Below are positions 15,936 through 23,295 of a stretch of 64,000 nucleotides of DNA, piece by piece. Location of the stretch: the NCBI GenBank assembly GCA_944388215.1, contig CALXHT010000043.1:62001-126000 (forward strand), in the 5' to 3' direction. The notes beneath the pieces are model-generated. The model did no database searches. It had not been told where the DNA came from and saw only the letters and a list, made by a program, of their open reading frames with translations. The number at the start of each line of letters is the position of its first letter. Position 1 is the stretch's first letter. A program made the position numbers and the translations under genes. The DNA comes from an uncultured Gemmiger sp. (GTDB lineage Bacteria > Bacillota > Clostridia > Oscillospirales > Ruminococcaceae).

Positions 15936-17876
15936 TCAATCCTCATAGGGACCGTGCCGCGGCCCAAACACGGCACGCTTGGTGGCCATGATTCCCTTGT
16001 AAGCCGGCTCCGGCAGGTTATCCCGCAGCCAGTTCCGGGCATGGCGCCGACGCGAATTGGCATAGGGACCGTAAACACCGAACAGATGCCGCTTTGCCGC
16101 AAAGGCAACGGCCGCCGTAGAAGCCGCCCAGAAAGTGGTACAGTCAAACACCCGGGCCAGCGGCCGGATCAGCCCATTGGCATAGGCCTGCATAGTATCA
16201 TTGCGCAGCACCGCAAAGGATTGGCTCATCACCACGGCCGGATAGTAACCGGCGGCCTGTGCCACAAAGGGATAGATTCGCTCAATGGCATGGCTGATCG
16301 TTCCATCCTGAGGCAGCGGCTCCGGCGGGAAATCGGTGTGCTGCCAGCCATGTGCAAACAGCGGCTGAAGCGCTTTGGGACGGAACCAGAATACACTGCC
16401 AAAAGGTGCAATGGGCGACTCTTCCCCCGAAATCGGGACATCCAAGCCCAATTCCTTAAGAAGTTTTTTGGTATTTTCAAAATTCGGTCCCCAGCCGCCG
16501 GAGCACATATTCATGAAATACAGCCCATGTGTCGGATAGGGCGGGCAGAGAATTCCCAGGTAAGGATCGTTTTCAAACTCACACAGTACATTGAGTACAT
16601 GGGCTGCGTTTTTGCAGACATTTTCATTGCAAACATAGCCGAAGCTGGCACCCACACTGCCCGGCTTGGTCTGGATGGCCTTTTTATCATGCATGAAGCA
16701 GGCATAGTCATACCCCTGCAGATAGGGCGCCAGATCACACAGGAAAGCCGCCACATCCCGGCCACGGTTTTCCACAACCACCACCGTCACACTGTGCAGC
16801 TTTGCTTCCGCAAATGCCTGCTCAATCTGCGTTTTCTTCTCTTCACTGTTCGTAGAGATGAAAACATCCGTCTGCGGCGGGAATTTGGCCGCAAACGCCA
16901 CACTCTGGTCCAGCAAATCCATAAAATACAGATGCATGGCCAGGGCAATCCGCCGCTTGCCGCAGAGTTCTTCCGCCAGCTTCGGATTTTGGACAACCGG
17001 CTGGATGATCCGTGTAAGCCCCAAATTGCGGGTGAATTCATGGGGATGCATGGTCCGGATCATATTTTTCCAGATGAGATCCATGGGATAATCCGTTTCA
17101 TCCCGCAGATATTCATACAGTTCCTGTGCCGGTTCCCCTGCCGTATCATTGAGGTACGCTTCCAGGGTATGCATAAAGCTGCGGCGCTTGAAGAGCGGGC
17201 ATTTCTTATCCCGAAGCAGCCGTACAGGGCACACCAGCAACGGATAGTCGGTGAACTCTTTCAGTTCCTCCGTCTTGACATACACATCCCATTTGAAGCC
17301 GCGGTCCGCAAACTGCTTGGTAAAGACAGCCTCATAGCGCTGTACCGAATCGGTATAGCTTTCGATCATGGGCATCTCGTTCCAGTAAGCCTGCAGTTCT
17401 GCACTCTGGACAAAACGCTTCCGGTAGACGATAAAATGGGACTGAATATGCTCCGGCAGATACCGATACAGATGCTTGCCCTTGAACGGGTTCGTCTTGG
17501 CACCATGGTGCATGGTCAGACCCCAAAAATCCAGATCCTCATTCTGCGCCATCGTGTCAAACATTTCCTGCAGCGGACGCACCGGTCCCATCAGCGTGGA
17601 ATTGGTCATCACGATCTCGTCAAATTCCGAAAGCCGTTCCCAGCCATAGTGATCCAGCGCCGTCTTATAGGCCCAGACATCCAGCCCCTTGTTTTCCCGC
17701 ACAAGAATCTGATCGGTGAATTTCTGGAAAGCCTGCCGGCCCTGCTCAGAGAGTTTTCCGTTGCAGACCACGATGAGTTCGCTCAGATTTTTTGCCAGAT
17801 CTGCCAGGTAATAGGAGATAAAATCATCCACATCTCCGTTTTTCTCATAGAAGAAGAAAATGCCCAGTCTTTTCAT
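15936..17876 (-). CDS. RgpF-like rhamnan synthesis glycosyltransferase, full-length copy
   Basis: 646 residues of the rhamnan synthesis protein F family (PF05045), which adds side-chain or backbone sugars to rhamnose-rich cell wall polysaccharides in streptococci. Visible blocks: MKRLGIFFFYEKNG, ENKGLDVWAYKTAL (residues 61-74), EIVMTNSTLMGPV, LDFWGLTMHH, CPLFKRRSFMHTL, then in the second half VVENRGRDVAAFL (367-379), YACFMHDKKA (391-400) and FGSVFWFRPKAL (492-503). The two-part arrangement is typical of the family. The start overlaps the epimerase stop as ATGA. No rhamnose biosynthesis genes are in the window, so the sugar transferred is unproven. Confidence 0.85.
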   Translation of the reverse strand: MKRLGIFFFYEKNGDVDDFISYYLADLAKNLSELIVVCNGKLSEQGRQAFQKFTDQILVRENKGLDVWAYKTALDHYGWERLSEFDEIVMTNSTLMGPVRPLQEMFDTMAQNEDLDFWGLTMHHGAKTNPFKGKHLYRYLPEHIQSHFIVYRKRFVQSAELQAYWNEMPMIESYTDSVQRYEAVFTKQFADRGFKWDVYVKTEELKEFTDYPLLVCPVRLLRDKKCPLFKRRSFMHTLEAYLNDTAGEPAQELYEYLRDETDYPMDLIWKNMIRTMHPHEFTRNLGLTRIIQPVVQNPKLAEELCGKRRIALAMHLYFMDLLDQSVAFAAKFPPQTDVFISTNSEEKKTQIEQAFAEAKLHSVTVVVVENRGRDVAAFLCDLAPYLQGYDYACFMHDKKAIQTKPGSVGASFGYVCNENVCKNAAHVLNVLCEFENDPYLGILCPPYPTHGLYFMNMCSGGWGPNFENTKKLLKELGLDVPISGEESPIAPFGSVFWFRPKALQPLFAHGWQHTDFPPEPLPQDGTISHAIERIYPFVAQAAGYYPAVVMSQSFAVLRNDTMQAYANGLIRPLARVFDCTTFWAASTAAVAFAAKRHLFGVYGPYANSRRRHARNWLRDNLPEPAYKGIMATKRAVFGPRHGPYED

Positions 17877-18712
17877 GTCCGTTCCTTTTCCAGAATTTGA
17901 TTGATCTTGGTGGCATCGCCCCAGACACCCGGGCTGTCGTAAGGACGGTCCGGGAAGGCGCCATAATCCAGTTTGATCTTATAGTGCTTTTCCTTCAGGA
18001 AGCCCTCCACACGGTCAGCCAGCGATTGAGGCTTACCAGTGCAGACGTTGATGATACCGTTGATCTCGGTCTGTACGCTGGCTGCAACGATCATATTCGC
18101 CAGTTCTTCCACATCAATAAAATCATAGAGATTCTTACCGCTGGTGAACGGGAAGGTCTTTTTCCCTTCCTCCTCCGCCTGCGCCAGTTTGGCAAAGATG
18201 GAACTGCCGTGCGCCTCATCACCGGTAATGTAGTAAGCGCGCAGCCAATGGAGTTTGCACGGACTGTCCGCCATGGACAGCATCAGACTCTGCCGCAGGG
18301 CATTTTTCGCAATGCCATACTGGCTCTGCGGCTTACAGGGCGTGCTTTCGTTGATGGGACCTTCCCAATAGCCCACTTCATGCATGGTTCCCATCACGCT
18401 CAGTGCCTTCAGTCCGCCTTCCACCAAGTGATTCAAAAAGACCACATGGGAAGACAGATCCCTCATATGGGCCGAGGAATTGTGCCGGAACCCGTCCTTC
18501 CAGGCAAGATGAATACATACATCCGGGCTGCCCATCTGGCGGTAGATATCCCGGTCCCCGCTGAAAATGGGAACATCGCAGAATTCCACCCGGTCATCCA
18601 ACCCCTTGAACGAGAAGTCCGAGGCGATAACCCTGTACCCGCGATCCAACGCATTTTTTACTACGTGCCGCCCGATATAACCGGCTGCACCCGTCACCAA
18701 AATCGTTTTCAT
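17873..18712 (-). CDS. NAD-dependent epimerase/dehydratase
   Basis: 279-residue extended short-chain dehydrogenase. The N-terminal ILVTGAAGYIGRHV (residues 4-17) is the Rossmann GxxGxxG motif, and QYGIAKNAL holds the catalytic YxxxK pair. NAIE-like and C-terminal VCTGKPQSLADRVEGFL fit nucleotide-sugar enzymes. It likely makes or modifies an activated sugar for the polysaccharide encoded here; the reaction (4-epimerase, reductase or dehydratase) cannot be fixed from the sequence. The ATG at 18712 follows GAGG; the upstream open frame overlaps the previous glycosyltransferase and is rejected. Confidence 0.85.
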   Translation of the reverse strand: MKTILVTGAAGYIGRHVVKNALDRGYRVIASDFSFKGLDDRVEFCDVPIFSGDRDIYRQMGSPDVCIHLAWKDGFRHNSSAHMRDLSSHVVFLNHLVEGGLKALSVMGTMHEVGYWEGPINESTPCKPQSQYGIAKNALRQSLMLSMADSPCKLHWLRAYYITGDEAHGSSIFAKLAQAEEEGKKTFPFTSGKNLYDFIDVEELANMIVAASVQTEINGIINVCTGKPQSLADRVEGFLKEKHYKIKLDYGAFPDRPYDSPGVWGDATKINQILEKERT

Positions 18713-18725
18713 GGCAATTCCTCGC

Positions 18726-19739
18726 TTATTTTCCGCGCTGCTCTCCCGTGAGCAGGTCATACAAACGCTGCATGCGCAGCTGATAGAGCAGCAATGCTGC
18801 TGTTTTCTTCTTATTTTGCCCTGTACCCTGCCAAAAGTCAAGTGTCCGGCTCGGATACGCAGCCAAGACCCCGCGCAGCGTCTTCCAGGCGTACCGCCGC
18901 AGCGCGGCCGGCGCTCTGGCATCCCGCAGTTGGTGCATCAAAAACGTGATGGCTTCCGCCTTGCGCAGCGGCCACAGGCGGCGGGATTCCTTTTCAGAAC
19001 AGCGGCTCTGTACCGCCGCATATTCTGCCCCCATCCAGAGGTCCAGCGCGACAATCCTGCCCTGCAGCGCACGGGAAGACTGACATAACGACGTGCTTTG
19101 TGCCCGTTCGTAGTGGCAGTACACCGCATCCGGCATATACACGGCCTTGTCCGTTCCGGCATATAGTGCCGCATTGAAGACAAAATCTTCCAGACCGTAA
19201 CGGCAGCGCTCGTCGAACTTCCGGTTCTGTAATACCGACCTTTTATACAAGGCATTCCAGACAAATTGGGGACCACTGTTTTGTAAAAAGGCTGCATAGC
19301 CGTCTTCCCACATACGGCAGTACCGTCCCTCAGCATGGCGCTGCTCCTGGAAATTGCCGTCTGGCTGTTCCCGGAACAACTGATAATTTCCCCGCACGAT
19401 ATCCGCCTGTTCCCGCTCCGCCGTCTCATACAAAAGCCGAAGCGCGCCCGGCAGGAATTCATCATCATCGTCACAGAATGCAATATACTCCCCGCGTGCC
19501 ACACTCAACCCGCGGTTTCTGGCCGCGCAGATTCCTGCATTCTTCTGGGTAACGACCTGAATGCGGGAATCCCGCGACGCCAGCCGGTGGCAGAGCTCCG
19601 GCGTTTCGTCTGTGGAGCCGTCATCCACCAGCAGGAATTCCACTTCCGCCAAATCCTGCCTTAACAGAGAATCAACCGCCGCCTGCAGCGTGGATGCGGC
19701 GTTAAAGATGGGAATGATAATGCTGACCCGAATTGACAC
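18726..19739 (-). CDS. Glycosyltransferase family 2
   Basis: 337 residues. GT-A fold signatures: VSIIIPIFNAASTLQAAVDS at the N-terminus, FLLVDDGSTDET (about residues 35-46), NAGICAARNRGL, and the metal-binding CDDDDEF. The central RKFDERCRYGLEDFVFNAAL resembles the acceptor-side ED motif of polysaccharide GT2 enzymes. Start is a GTG at 19739 with AAAGGAG about ten bases upstream. It lies 13 bases before the epimerase gene. No membrane segment is evident; probably a cytoplasmic enzyme extending a lipid-linked glycan. Confidence 0.88.
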   Translation of the reverse strand: MSIRVSIIIPIFNAASTLQAAVDSLLRQDLAEVEFLLVDDGSTDETPELCHRLASRDSRIQVVTQKNAGICAARNRGLSVARGEYIAFCDDDDEFLPGALRLLYETAEREQADIVRGNYQLFREQPDGNFQEQRHAEGRYCRMWEDGYAAFLQNSGPQFVWNALYKRSVLQNRKFDERCRYGLEDFVFNAALYAGTDKAVYMPDAVYCHYERAQSTSLCQSSRALQGRIVALDLWMGAEYAAVQSRCSEKESRRLWPLRKAEAITFLMHQLRDARAPAALRRYAWKTLRGVLAAYPSRTLDFWQGTGQNKKKTAALLLYQLRMQRLYDLLTGEQRGK

Positions 19740-19759
19740 GCAGCGATTGCTCCTTTCTG

Positions 19760-21514
19760 TTATTTTTTCAAAGCCAGATACAGACGGTCGTACGGCAGCG
19801 GCAGGCGCAGCAGTCTTGCCAGGAAGCCGATTTTCCAGCGCGCCAGAGAAAAATCCTTTTTAAGTTCCCGCGTATGGAGTAGATACCGACCCAGGTGTTT
19901 GGGAGCAGCCAGCGGATAAACGCCGCCATCCTCCACAGACAAATCGCCCAAAAGGGACAGCTGATCTTTGCCCGGCGCAGCCACGAGCTGCAGAAAAGGT
20001 TCTATGGCAAGGCTGGGAGGCAAGTCCCACTCTTTCAGCACACTTTGCTGCCATTCGCGGGCGAAAGCAAGTGCTCCCTGCTGCATTTGCAGGATCACCG
20101 GTTCTTTTTTCTGGGAAGGATGGATTACCGTAAACCCTTCCTGTGTACGGATATAGCCTGTGGACGGACCGATTTCCTGGGAAATCATCCGTTCAAGAAT
20201 CGGCTGTCCGGCCCAATACAGACCGGCTTCCCGTCCGCTCAACGAGAGAAACACCTTGGTCCGATCTTCGGAAAAGCGCATACGCAGTCTTTCATCTTCC
20301 GAAAGCTGCAGGCCATACAGACGGATTTCGCACAAAGCTTCAAGGAGCATCTGCGTGGTGCCGCCGCTTCCGATATCTACCAGAATATCTCCCTGCTGCA
20401 AGCCGCAGTTTGTAAGATACCCGGATACCGCCTGTGCGTCTCCGGAAGGCTGCAGCTCTTCCAAGAACGTACGGATGGTATCTTCCTGGTCCTGCGTTTT
20501 CAGATCCAGCTTTTTTTCAGTCCATTCATCTGGACATATGGCGCCGCAATACTCTGCAACTTGACTGCCGGTCAGAATCTGCCTTGGCAAGGCAGAGATC
20601 ACCAGCTCATATTTCTTTTGGGCCAGCAGGGCCGGGCACAGACTGCGCCGTGACACTTCCAGGTAGAAAGTTTCTTCTTCCGGGTATAAAAGCGCATAGA
20701 TTTCGCGCGTCAGATACATGTCCCGCGCCAGAAAGAACAGACGCCCCCCGGTATGTAGCTGCCGGCAGGTATGAATCCATCGGCAAAAGGCCACCAGAAG
20801 CGGCCCCAGCACTGAAAATCCCAGTGCGTTGCCTTCATACGGCGTCCCTGACAGCCGATTTTGTACAAAAGCCCGCAAGGCTCCGGACACTGCGTCCTGC
20901 GCTTTCACCGTTCCCTGCACCGCCTGGGGTGCGGGCAGATGCCATGCTCGGATGCCGGCCAGTGCAGCGCCCAGCACATCCGCACGCCAGCTGTCCCCAA
21001 TAAACAGGACCTGCCGGCGTTTGAATCCCGTATCCCGGAGGAATCGCTGGAACAACGCGCCGCTTCGCTTCTGTACCCCATAGGAGCAGGACACAAAGCC
21101 TCCGTCCAGCATATCGTATCCGCAGCGTTCCAGCATGGCACGGATCTGTTCCTGCGGAAGATACATATCGGAAATAAAGTAGAGCCGTTTTCCCTTCCCA
21201 TGCAGAGCCCGGACCGCTTCCAATACGGGACGGTTGGCTATGGCAGCCTGCAATTCCCAAGAACATTCCTGCGCCGGATCATAACCACACAGCTCGGGCC
21301 GGGCATAGATCTCGGCCAGCGTTACTTCCCGTCTTTCTGCCGCGCGCGCCTGCGCTTCAGCCTCCACACGTTTGCGGGCAAACGGCAGCCCTCCCTGCAA
21401 AAACAAATCCGCAGGTTTTCCCACATCCCGCTTCAAAAGCGTATCAAAAACGTCAAACGCCACCGCTTCATAGGGGGCTGCCAGACGAATGATTGTCTTG
21501 GTAATATCCTTCAT
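19760..21514 (-). CDS. Two-part HAD-superfamily protein of polysaccharide loci (COG5610-like)
   Basis: 584 residues. The N-terminal 210 form a complete HAD hydrolase: AFDVFDTLLKRDV with the nucleophile Asp21, YFISDMYLP with the motif II Ser, a Lys in GVQKRSG, and LFIGDSWRADVLGA as motif IV. The C-terminal 340 residues (from about GGRLFFLARDMYLTREIY to the end) are a second domain I recognise only as common in large HAD proteins of capsule clusters; DILVDIGSGGTTQ is its most distinct stretch. Function unknown; a phosphatase role on a sugar or lipid intermediate is plausible. The start at 21514 overlaps the preceding GT2 stop as ATGA. Confidence 0.8.
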   Translation of the reverse strand: MKDITKTIIRLAAPYEAVAFDVFDTLLKRDVGKPADLFLQGGLPFARKRVEAEAQARAAERREVTLAEIYARPELCGYDPAQECSWELQAAIANRPVLEAVRALHGKGKRLYFISDMYLPQEQIRAMLERCGYDMLDGGFVSCSYGVQKRSGALFQRFLRDTGFKRRQVLFIGDSWRADVLGAALAGIRAWHLPAPQAVQGTVKAQDAVSGALRAFVQNRLSGTPYEGNALGFSVLGPLLVAFCRWIHTCRQLHTGGRLFFLARDMYLTREIYALLYPEEETFYLEVSRRSLCPALLAQKKYELVISALPRQILTGSQVAEYCGAICPDEWTEKKLDLKTQDQEDTIRTFLEELQPSGDAQAVSGYLTNCGLQQGDILVDIGSGGTTQMLLEALCEIRLYGLQLSEDERLRMRFSEDRTKVFLSLSGREAGLYWAGQPILERMISQEIGPSTGYIRTQEGFTVIHPSQKKEPVILQMQQGALAFAREWQQSVLKEWDLPPSLAIEPFLQLVAAPGKDQLSLLGDLSVEDGGVYPLAAPKHLGRYLLHTRELKKDFSLARWKIGFLARLLRLPLPYDRLYLALKK

Positions 21515-22404
21515 GACAAATACTTGGTCTCCGGGAAAAAATGCACTCCTTCCCAAAAGCCCTTCCAGATCGTACAAATTCTCGCTCTGCGCTGTCCCCG
21601 CGGGTCCTGGATCACCTGCACCGTGTGCCACAGATCCTTTGCCAGCAGCCAGAGCCATCCAATCAGGCCTTCCCGGCGGTACAGCACCACATCATTGCGG
21701 TAAAAGTAATGATACCTCTCCCACCGCGTGGGCACATCTGTGGCGATATTGACAGTTCCCGGATTCTGCATCGCATGGACCACACGACTTTCCGGTACAA
21801 CATAACACAGCTTTTCTCTCGAAATACGCCGCGTGTATTCCCAGTCGTCCGACCAGATAAAGAATTCCTCAATCGGCAAACCGTACCGGCGTACCGACTC
21901 AACCGGCAAAAACAGCGAAACAAAACTTGCCATGACCGCTGGAATCTCGGTTTCCTCGTAATCGGGGATATCCCGGTAGGGCGTGGCCCGCTGGCGGTTC
22001 ATCGGCTGATCGGTGCCATCAGGCGCCAACGCCCGGCTGGACAACCAGCCATAATCGCCCTGGAGGTTTTCGTCCGCTTGCACCAGACATTCCAGGGCCG
22101 CTCTTTCCGGGATGGTGTCGTCATCCATCACCCATAACGCGTCATATCCCGCCTCGGCTGCCTCCCTGATTCCATAGGCAAACCCGCCGGCACCGCCCAG
22201 GTTCCGTCCAGTATTCCGATAAATCAGGTTTTCCAGCCCCATGGCACGCACAGTATCCGCCGTACCGTCCGTACTGGCGTTGTCAATGACCCAGATTGCC
22301 GTCAGAGGCATGGTCTGCTCTTCCAACGCCCGCAGACATTGCTGCAGCAGCGCCACGCGGTTGTAGGTCACGACCACCGCAGCCACACGCATCGGCTTAT
22401 TCAT
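21511..22404 (-). CDS. Glycosyltransferase family 2, GlfT/RfbF-like
   Basis: 297 residues. The N-terminus VAAVVVTYNRVALLQQCL, then WVIDNASTDGTADTV, NLGGAGGFAYGIREA and the metal-binding ALWVMDDDTIPE match GT2 enzymes of the rhamnosyl/galactofuranosyl subgroup. EEFFIWSDDWEYTRRI, with the paired aspartates, is the acceptor-site motif of that subgroup. The start overlaps the DUF4422 gene by 8 bases and the stop overlaps the HAD gene as ATGA, so translation is tightly coupled. Whether the donor is UDP-galactofuranose or dTDP-rhamnose cannot be told from the sequence. Confidence 0.88.
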   Translation of the reverse strand: MNKPMRVAAVVVTYNRVALLQQCLRALEEQTMPLTAIWVIDNASTDGTADTVRAMGLENLIYRNTGRNLGGAGGFAYGIREAAEAGYDALWVMDDDTIPERAALECLVQADENLQGDYGWLSSRALAPDGTDQPMNRQRATPYRDIPDYEETEIPAVMASFVSLFLPVESVRRYGLPIEEFFIWSDDWEYTRRISREKLCYVVPESRVVHAMQNPGTVNIATDVPTRWERYHYFYRNDVVLYRREGLIGWLWLLAKDLWHTVQVIQDPRGQRRARICTIWKGFWEGVHFFPETKYLS

Positions 22405-23167
22405 GGTTATTGGGGAAGAACTTGCGCTTCAAAAACGCACCGCCCTTGTGCAGCCAGTTTTGGTGTTCCATATATACAACATCCAGTTCTTCATAACTAA
22501 TGTTATTCGTCATCAGCCAGGCATCCAGCAAACGCTCACTCACAAAACCGAAGACGCGCCGGTCATTGTCGGAGTACCCTGTCATATCCAGTTCCCGTTC
22601 CAGTTCAAACAGGATGTCAAACAGCCAGGTGCAGTAATGGCACAGCAGTTCCCGCTTCATCACGAACATATTGAAATGGTGCCCGTGGGTTTTCGACATA
22701 TACAAGTCGTACGCGGGGAGATATTCCGGACATTTGCGCTCAATAATGGAACGGGTAACTGTCAGATCCTGTTTGTGGTGGGCATGGATATACTGGGTGT
22801 AATTGGTCTCGATAAAATAGTGACGTTCCTTCGGCAGAACCACGTTGGTGGTGGCCAGAATCGTGCCCAGCTCTTCATGACCGATGACACGCTCTTTTTT
22901 GGGGGCAAAGATACACTTCTTGCGGCTTCCGAAATAACGACGGTAATGCACAATTCCAATGTAATCGGAATCAATGTTATGAGCAGCCCAGTACAGGCCC
23001 GTCAGTTCGCAGAAATTCGCATTCCGCTCCGAAATATTTTCGCCGGTATCATCCCCGATATAGCCAATCGCCGGATGAATTGCATGCCCCATCTGTACCG
23101 GAAGATACATGGGATCGTCCGGCACCCAATACGGTTTATGCGTGGCAATAATAATGGTCGTTTGCAA
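22397..23167 (-). CDS. DUF4422 capsular polysaccharide glycosyltransferase
   Basis: 256 residues matching the DUF4422 family: TTIIIATHKPYWVPDD at the N-terminus, IGDDTGENISERNANFCELT (about residues 37-56), GLYWAAHN and GIVHYRRYFG. The family occurs widely in capsule and cell-wall glycan clusters and is thought to be glycosyltransferases. The start is TTG at 23167 with GGGGAG six bases upstream. First gene of the eight-gene polysaccharide operon, with a promoter and a long hairpin in its leader. Confidence 0.87.
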   Translation of the reverse strand: MQTTIIIATHKPYWVPDDPMYLPVQMGHAIHPAIGYIGDDTGENISERNANFCELTGLYWAAHNIDSDYIGIVHYRRYFGSRKKCIFAPKKERVIGHEELGTILATTNVVLPKERHYFIETNYTQYIHAHHKQDLTVTRSIIERKCPEYLPAYDLYMSKTHGHHFNMFVMKRELLCHYCTWLFDILFELERELDMTGYSDNDRRVFGFVSERLLDAWLMTNNISYEELDVVYMEHQNWLHKGGAFLKRKFFPNNHE

Positions 23168-23193
23168 AGTGGTCTCCCCGCTTCGTTACAGCA

Positions 23194-23222
23194 ATGTGCG
23201 TGTGACCCGGGCACACACACAT
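23194..23222 (-). promoter_or_regulatory. Leader hairpin of the polysaccharide operon
   Basis: The leader between promoter and TTG start contains an 11-base-pair stem (ATGTGTGTGTG with CACACGCACAT, one G-U pair) around a CCCGGGT loop. No U-tract follows, so it is not a terminator; it ends about 26 bases before the start codon. It may affect mRNA stability or bind a regulator, which is speculative. Confidence 0.45.
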
Positions 23223-23247
23223 TTTTCTTTATCCATACATAAGATTT

Positions 23248-23275
23248 AGTATAACGCGTTTTTATCAGAATACAA
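23248..23275 (-). promoter_or_regulatory. Promoter of the surface-polysaccharide operon
   Basis: Minus strand TTGTAT (23275-23270), 16-base spacer, TATACT (23253-23248), in the gap between the ABC-F gene and the DUF4422 gene. Confidence 0.65.
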
Positions 23276-23295
23276 GTTACAGAACGGTAACCGCC

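Noticed and set aside
15906..17900. Plus-strand open frame of 664 codons opposite the RgpF-like gene
   Set aside because: Antisense shadow of a family-matching gene with good ribosome binding and coupled neighbours.
23276..23295. GTTAC/GTAAC hairpin after the ABC-F gene considered as terminator
   Set aside because: Five-base-pair stem with no proper T-run; it overlaps the region of the next promoter and is not convincing.
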